DNA of 64,000 bases from DATLXU01 sp035575515. GTDB taxonomy: Bacteria > Acidobacteriota > Blastocatellia > UBA7656. The stretch covers positions 1-64,000 of the forward strand of contig DATLXU010000101.1 in the NCBI GenBank assembly GCA_035575515.1, read 5' to 3'. How positions within the stretch are numbered: the first letter of the stretch is position 1; each line of letters starts with the position of its first letter. The translations under genes were made by a program, and so were the position numbers. Positions 59,355-64,000 of the stretch are shown one piece after another. The notes beneath the pieces were generated by a model that worked only from the letters and a program-made list of their open reading frames with translations, searched no databases and was not told the origin of the DNA.

Positions 59355-61358
59355 ATGCTTATTAAGCTCAGAATAATTCTTGGATTCCTGTTGATTACAA
59401 CTTTATTCACAAGCGCCGAGCCTTCATCGCTGGCTCAAACGCAAAACAGTGTTGGCGGCGGAGCAAACGGCGCACAGGTCAACATAACAGCAAACGTGCT
59501 TGGAGCGACGGCGAATGTATCGGTGCCGCAGTTGGCTCCCGTTACACTTCCTCCGCAGGGCGGCTCGGCCACCAATCAAGTGGCCAGCGCATTCGCAGAG
59601 CTATCCGCGCCTGGCGTGCTGACAACTCTGTCTACCGGCCTGATTGTCAATTCAACATCGGGCAATGTCTCTTCCAGCGCAGCGCACGCCGAGAGCACTT
59701 CGACTGTGAACGGAGTGAATATTCTCAACGGGCTTGTCACCGCGACGACTATACGCTCCAAATCAACGAGCGACAGCAATGGCGCTACAGCGTCAAGCAC
59801 GGGCGCTGGCTCGTTCGCAAATCAGTTGAGGATAGCTGGCACGCTTTACGAGCAATCGGAGTTCGAGCCAAACACTACCGTCTCTGTCAACGCGAATGTT
59901 GTGGCTAACGTGAACGGATTGCCCGTCGTCGTGCCCGTAAGCGGAACGGTGATTATCAATGAGCAGATAGGCAGCGGAAACGGCGCGACCACATCATCGC
60001 TCTCGGTGAACTTCCTGCACGTTTCGGTGAGCGGAGCCGTCGCAGGCACGATCTCACTGAATGCCGATATAGTCGTCGCGTCGGCTTCGAGCAGCGCGAA
60101 CTTCACTGCGGGAACGCCCCTGCCCCCGAACAATCACGCGCCTTCGCTGAGCGTGCCGGGACCGCAAACGGTTCAGGCAGGCAGCACGCTTACGTTCAAT
60201 GTTTCGGCAACAGACCCTGACGGGGGCGACACGGTGAGCCTCAGCGCAACTAACCTCCCACCCAATTCCAATTTCGCGCCGAACCCGGCGACTGGAAATC
60301 CCGCGAGCGGGCAATTCAGCTTCACTCCCTCGTCGTCGCAGGCAGGCCATATATTCACGATCAATTTCACAGCTACGGATAATCACGGCGCATCTACGTC
60401 AGGTTCGGTGCGGGTGAGTGTGACGGCTGGCGCATCCGAAAATCATCCTCCTGTGATAAGCGTGCCCGGACCTCAAACGGTTGAAGCGGGCGATACGCTG
60501 ACTTTCACCGTCACGGCAAACGATCCCGACGGCGATTCGGTCACGCTATCGGCTTCAGCCGTCCCGCCGCACGCTTCTTTCAATCCTGCGAACGGCACGT
60601 TCACATTCACTCCAACGAACGATCAGTCGGGACATAGCTTCGTCGTGACCTTCACGGCTACGGATTCAAAGGGAGCATCTGCAAGCGCGCCTGTGCAGAT
60701 AACCGTAGTCGTCTCAGGGCCTAACGAAAAACCCGGCCCGCCCGTAATCAGCGTCCCGCCAAGCCCCGTCATTATTGCCGTCGGCAACAAGCTCGATTTC
60801 ACAGTCACGGGCGCATCGCCTGCTGCGGGCTGCGCAATCACGCTTTCGGCAAAAGAGCTGCCTGTCAATGCCACGTTCGATCCGGCTACGGGCAAGTTCA
60901 GCTTCACACCGACTGTGGATCAAAAAGATAAAACGCTGCTCGTGACCTTCACTGCAACCGATTGCGTCGGACAAACTGCAACCGGATCAGTTTCAATAAT
61001 CGTCGTTGAAGGCGCGACGGGCGGCATCGGCGCTAAAGGGCAGATATGCATCCCCGTAACCAAAGTCTTCTTTGAACCCACTCCTGTCAACGGCGGGTGC
61101 GGTTTTATCACAATCACTCTGTTCAACCGAGGCAGCGGCAACCTTCGGATTAATTCCATCAACCTCGTCGAAGGCTCGCATTTCCGAATCGAAGGCATCT
61201 CGGCAACGCCGCTGGTGTTGCAATCTGCGGGCGTGCTCCAACTGAAGTTAATGTTTGAGCCGAAGGCCAAAGGCACGCTTCGCGACACGATCATAATCAG
61301 CACGGACGATCCCGACCAGCCGATTATCACGATTGAGTTAAAGGCAAAGGGTCGTTAG
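59355..61358 (+). CDS. secreted adhesin-like protein with cadherin/Ig-type repeats and a choice-of-anchor domain
   Basis: 667 residues. A signal peptide (LIKLRIILGFLLITTLFTSAE) is followed by a Ser/Thr/Asn/Ala-rich beta domain of about 230 residues resembling the choice-of-anchor P type. Three Ig-like (He_PIG/cadherin) repeats follow: residues about 265-365 and 370-460 share SVPGPQTVxAGxTLTFxV.AxDPDG and FTFTP...GHxFxxxFTATD, and a third, more diverged copy lies at about 465-555. The C-terminal domain (about 562-667: FEPTPVNGGCGFITITLFNRGSGNLRI..., STDDPDQPIITIELKAKG) is an ASPM-SPD2-Hydin/choice-of-anchor D fold. AGGGAG lies 8-10 bases before the ATG. Cell-surface or extracellular adhesion is likely. 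Confidence 0.85.
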   Translation: MLIKLRIILGFLLITTLFTSAEPSSLAQTQNSVGGGANGAQVNITANVLGATANVSVPQLAPVTLPPQGGSATNQVASAFAELSAPGVLTTLSTGLIVNSTSGNVSSSAAHAESTSTVNGVNILNGLVTATTIRSKSTSDSNGATASSTGAGSFANQLRIAGTLYEQSEFEPNTTVSVNANVVANVNGLPVVVPVSGTVIINEQIGSGNGATTSSLSVNFLHVSVSGAVAGTISLNADIVVASASSSANFTAGTPLPPNNHAPSLSVPGPQTVQAGSTLTFNVSATDPDGGDTVSLSATNLPPNSNFAPNPATGNPASGQFSFTPSSSQAGHIFTINFTATDNHGASTSGSVRVSVTAGASENHPPVISVPGPQTVEAGDTLTFTVTANDPDGDSVTLSASAVPPHASFNPANGTFTFTPTNDQSGHSFVVTFTATDSKGASASAPVQITVVVSGPNEKPGPPVISVPPSPVIIAVGNKLDFTVTGASPAAGCAITLSAKELPVNATFDPATGKFSFTPTVDQKDKTLLVTFTATDCVGQTATGSVSIIVVEGATGGIGAKGQICIPVTKVFFEPTPVNGGCGFITITLFNRGSGNLRINSINLVEGSHFRIEGISATPLVLQSAGVLQLKLMFEPKAKGTLRDTIIISTDDPDQPIITIELKAKGR

Positions 61359-61555
61359 CGCGGGCTAATGTCAGCAGGACAAATCAAAACCCCGTGAGGG
61401 CAATGGCATTAAGATAGCAGTTGGGAGCGCGGCATTGCTGCTCCGTGTAACGCTCTTTGTTTATCTTATTGCCATTGCCTCTGCGCGGCTTGCAATCAAC
61501 AACCACACTTCTCGCTATAAGCGATTCGTTCCCGACGAAATCTCCTGGAGAACTT

Positions 61556-62263
61556 CTACGATGCTTTGCGAAGTTCGGCGAGCGTGTCGGCCAGCGAATA
61601 GAAAATTATGCGACCATCGGTGCTGCCGAGCAGTTGCTCGCTTGCGCGCTCAGGATGCGGCATCAATCCGAGCACGTTGCGCTCGCGGTTGCAGATTCCT
61701 GCGATGTTATCGAGCGAGCCGTTCGGGTTGGCTTCATCGGTCACGTTGCCGGCAGCGTCCGAATACCGGAAGATGATTCGATTCTCGCGCTGAAGCTCGG
61801 CAAGCGTCTCGTCATCGCAGAAATAATTCCCGTCGCCGTGAGCAATCGGGACCGAAAGCACCTGCCCCTTCTGGCAGCCACTGGTGAACGGAGTGTCCGT
61901 AGCTTCGACTCGGATGTTGACGTGGCCGCAGATGAACTTCAGATTCTTGTTTCGCATCAGCGCGCCCGGCAGCAGTCCGGCTTCGCACAGTATCTGAAAC
62001 CCGTTGCAGATTCCAAGCACAAGCCCGCCGCGCGAGGCAAACTCTTTGACCGCGCCCATAACTGGCGAGAAGCGCGCAATCGCGCCCGTCCTCAAATAAT
62101 CGCCGTAAGAGAATCCGCCCGGCAGTATCACCGCATCGCAGTCGCCGACTGTGCTTTCGCGGTGCCAGATGAAATCAACCGGCTGGCCGATTACTTTACT
62201 GATGACGTGGTAGGTGTCGTGGTCGCAGTTGGAACCCGGAAAAACAACGACTCCGAATTTCAT
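61556..62263 (-). CDS. purQ: phosphoribosylformylglycinamidine synthase glutaminase subunit
   Basis: 235-residue class I glutamine amidotransferase that feeds ammonia to PurL in step four of purine synthesis. Nucleophile Cys86 is in LGICNGFQIL; the His-Glu dyad is in GLMPHPERASE. It opens KFGVVVFPGSNCDHDT and carries LPGGFSYGDYLR, both typical of the small PurQ. It works with PurS (just upstream) and a small-type PurL, which is not in the window. Confidence 0.96.
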   Translation of the reverse strand: MKFGVVVFPGSNCDHDTYHVISKVIGQPVDFIWHRESTVGDCDAVILPGGFSYGDYLRTGAIARFSPVMGAVKEFASRGGLVLGICNGFQILCEAGLLPGALMRNKNLKFICGHVNIRVEATDTPFTSGCQKGQVLSVPIAHGDGNYFCDDETLAELQRENRIIFRYSDAAGNVTDEANPNGSLDNIAGICNRERNVLGLMPHPERASEQLLGSTDGRIIFYSLADTLAELRKAS

Positions 62264-62327
62264 AGCCTTGTCCGATCCTTTCGTGATACTGGCATTGCTT
62301 ACGAGGGTTTCTGTAAGCGCTATTATC

Positions 62328-62585
62328 TCACGAACCGGTTTCGGAATCTAGCTCTATGCGAAAATCTTCAATGACCGGGTTGGCCAACACATCGTGAGCC
62401 ATGCGCTCGACCTGCGCGCGGGCCTCGTCTGCCGAAAGATCATCTGCAAGCGTGACCTCGAAGTACTTGCCCTGTCGCACGTCTTCAATCCCGCGATAGC
62501 CAATGGTTTCAACGGCGTGATGTATGGCCTTACCCTGCGGGTCGAGCACAGACGGTTTCAGCGTCACGTAGATTCTTGCTTTCAT
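62328..62585 (-). CDS. purS: phosphoribosylformylglycinamidine synthase subunit PurS
   Basis: 85-residue structural subunit that bridges PurL and PurQ. The opening ARIYVTLKPSVLDPQGKAIHHAVETIGY and the DVRQGKYFEV segment are diagnostic. It is located 64 bases upstream of purQ on the same strand. A hairpin repeat ends two bases before its start codon. Confidence 0.95.
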   Translation of the reverse strand: MKARIYVTLKPSVLDPQGKAIHHAVETIGYRGIEDVRQGKYFEVTLADDLSADEARAQVERMAHDVLANPVIEDFRIELDSETGS

Positions 62586-62586
62586 A

Positions 62587-62693
62587 AGTCAGTAGTCAGT
62601 AGGCAGTAGGCTGTAGGCATTCATTGATTGAACATTACCTGGTCAAACAGGCAATGACAATTAAAGAACTGCCTACAGCCTACCGCCTATTAT
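62587..62693. repeat. foldback repeat, AGTCAGTAGG-word family, inside the pur operon
   Basis: The left arm, 62587-62619, reads AGTCAGTAGTCAGTAGGCAG and on to GGCTGTAGGCA. The right arm, about 62670-62693, contains TGCCTACAGCCTACCGCC. An inner stem CATT.CCTG/CAGG.AATG closes the loop. It separates purB from purS and supplies the end and stop codon of purB. Confidence 0.8.
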
Positions 62694-63985
62694 TCTTTAA
62701 ATACTCTCTCAAATATCTTATCAACATTGCGGAGTTGACGACTCACGTCGAACAACTCATCAAGCTCGTCACGCGTGAGCCGGTCGGCCACGCGTTTGTC
62801 TCTCATAACAAGCTCGCGAAAGCTCAAGCCTTCATCCCACACGCGCATTGCAAGCGGCTGCACTATCTGGTAAGCCTCTTCGCGTGTCACGCCTTTGCGC
62901 GTCAACGCCAGCAACAACTGCCCGCTTGCGGTTATGCCGCCGAGAGCTTCGAGGTTCGCACGCATCCGATTCGGATAAATCGCAAGCCCGTCAATGAGCC
63001 ATTCGGTCTTCTGAATCAAATAATCTGTCAGTATGCATGAGTCGGGCAGTATAACGCGCTCGACCGACGAGTGCGATATGTCGCGCTCGTGCCACAGCGC
63101 GATGTTTTCAAACGCCGCCTGCGCGTTTGAGCGAACGACTCGCGCAAGCCCGCAAATCTGCTCGGACGTTACCGGGTTGCGCTTGTGCGGCATCGCGGAC
63201 GAGCCTTTTTGTCCGACGGAGAATGGCTCTTCTGCCTCGCGGACTTCCGTTCGTTGAAGATGACGAACTTCGAGCGCGATCTTTTCCATTGAGGCCGCGA
63301 TTATCGCAAGCGTTGAGAGAAACTCCGCGTGGCGGTCGCGCTGAATGACCTGCGTTGAAATCGGCGCAGCCTTCAAAGCAAGCTTCGCGCAGACGCGTTC
63401 TTCGACTTCAGGGTCGAGATGAGCGAACGTGCCAACTGCGCCGGAAATTTTTCCGACGCTAACAACATCGCGCGCGCGGCTGAGTCGCTCTTTATTGCGC
63501 TCGTTGTCTGCGTAGTAAAGCGCGAGCACAAGCCCGAACGTCGTAGGCTCTGCGTGAACGCCGTGCGTGCGGCCTATCATCACGCTGTCTTTATGCTCGA
63601 TTGCTCTTCGGCGAAGCACGCGGCCCAATCGCTCAAGGTCTTCCAGCAAGAGCGTCGCCGCATCGCGCATCAGCAAGGCGTTCGCCGTATCAACGACATC
63701 GGAAGAGGTCAGCCCGTAATGAACAAAGCGCGATTCCTCTCCGATGTTTTCGGCAAGCGCGGTTGTGAAGGCTATGACATCGTGGCGGGTCGTGCGCTCG
63801 ATCTCTTTTATCCGAGCGACATCGAACGCGGCTGTGCGTTTTATCTTGTCAACCGCCTCGCGCGGGATCGTTCCCATGTCGGCGTGGACTTCGCAGACGG
63901 CAATCTCCACGTCGAGCCACTTCTGAAAACGATTCTGGTCAGTCCATATCGCGCCCATTTCGGGCAGCGTGTATCTTTCAATCAT
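62690..63985 (-). CDS. purB: adenylosuccinate lyase
   Basis: 431-residue fumarase/aspartase-superfamily enzyme catalysing two fumarate-releasing steps of purine synthesis (SAICAR to AICAR, adenylosuccinate to AMP). It opens MIERYTLPEMGAIWTDQNRFQKWLDVEIA; TSSDVVDTANAL and GRTHGVHAEPTTFGL (with the catalytic His) are present, and the signature loop is GSSAMPHKRNPVTSEQI. Full length for the short Bacillus/Thermotoga type. First gene of purB-purS-purQ. The 15 bases upstream (63986-64000) read GGGGTCAGG, the start of another word repeat cut by the window edge. Confidence 0.97.
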   Translation of the reverse strand: MIERYTLPEMGAIWTDQNRFQKWLDVEIAVCEVHADMGTIPREAVDKIKRTAAFDVARIKEIERTTRHDVIAFTTALAENIGEESRFVHYGLTSSDVVDTANALLMRDAATLLLEDLERLGRVLRRRAIEHKDSVMIGRTHGVHAEPTTFGLVLALYYADNERNKERLSRARDVVSVGKISGAVGTFAHLDPEVEERVCAKLALKAAPISTQVIQRDRHAEFLSTLAIIAASMEKIALEVRHLQRTEVREAEEPFSVGQKGSSAMPHKRNPVTSEQICGLARVVRSNAQAAFENIALWHERDISHSSVERVILPDSCILTDYLIQKTEWLIDGLAIYPNRMRANLEALGGITASGQLLLALTRKGVTREEAYQIVQPLAMRVWDEGLSFRELVMRDKRVADRLTRDELDELFDVSRQLRNVDKIFERVFKE

Positions 63986-64000
63986 AACTCTGGGGTCAGG

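Noticed and set aside
61457..62374. 305-codon + strand frame opposite purQ
   Set aside because: Antisense to a gene with an intact glutaminase triad; no domain of its own.
2088..62693. CRISPR array as an explanation for the repeated words
   Set aside because: The words are degenerate, very short, arranged as inverted arms around a single loop and scattered over the window; there are no regular spacers and no cas genes.

Overview
The window is a 64-kb piece of a bacterial chromosome at roughly 55-60% G+C, with genes packed on both strands and no rRNA, tRNA, insertion sequence or CRISPR array that I can see. It looks like a Gram-negative-type (diderm) bacterium: there are outer-membrane beta-barrels, a TonB-like protein, an HtrA protease and many signal peptides. 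Tandem winged-helix/TolB-like/TPR regulators, an alternative-complex-III-type respiratory operon and numerous word-repeat intergenic hairpins suggest Acidobacteriota (Blastocatellia-like). That placement is inference; no rRNA is present to confirm it.

Layout. 1-450: low-GC edge and a broken CHAT-domain remnant. 465-9052 (+): orphan histidine kinase, recJ, secreted subtilase, GAF/sigma-54 activator, secreted two-repeat protein. 9127-15593 (-): a 1297-residue protein with about 33 TPRs, then an NfnA/NfnB-type NAD(P)H:ferredoxin flavoprotein pair. 15773-16849 (+): secreted HExxH peptidase. 16851-21754 (-): three-gene proton-translocating transhydrogenase (pntAA-pntAB-pntB), CBS-pair protein, molybdate-binding protein. 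21849-29547 (+): duplicated membrane protein, TrmH-type RNA methylase, serine hydrolase, TonB-like protein, SpoIID-like protein, small outer-membrane barrel. 29771-35311 (+): an ActA/ActB/ActC/ActD-like quinone-linked respiratory complex with ActB split in two. 35314-43016 (-): a block of envelope proteins of unknown function and one FAD oxidoreductase. 43197-47337 (+): two paralogous CadC-like TPR regulators. 47374-49780 (-): acyl-CoA dehydrogenase and a secreted peptidase-like protein. 49973-51555 (+): ruvX-mltG. 51659-55409 (-): htrA, a 49-residue membrane protein, metallophosphoesterase, lipid kinase. 55509-61358 (+): possible small RNA, cold-shock protein, PAS histidine kinase with NarL-type regulator, PilZ protein, secreted Ig-like protein. 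61556-63985 (-): purB-purS-purQ.

The redox genes form a theme: Nfn and Pnt both set the NADPH pool, while the Act-like complex oxidises quinol or reduces quinone at the membrane. A second theme is the cell envelope (MltG, SpoIID-like, HtrA, barrels, several peptidases).

The most unusual feature is a set of about a dozen intergenic hairpins, each built from degenerate repeats of a short word (for example GGGGTCAG, GGATGAGG, CGCAGAGA, GGTTCCGG, AGTCAGTAGG). The word differs from site to site while the foldback architecture is kept. Several supply the stop codon or C-terminal tail of the adjacent gene. Other points are a candidate small RNA upstream of csp, promoters that abut start codons (leaderless mRNAs), a likely non-ATG (ATC) start for mltG, and repeated CTTGTAGG-type sites between a NarL-family regulator and a PilZ gene.
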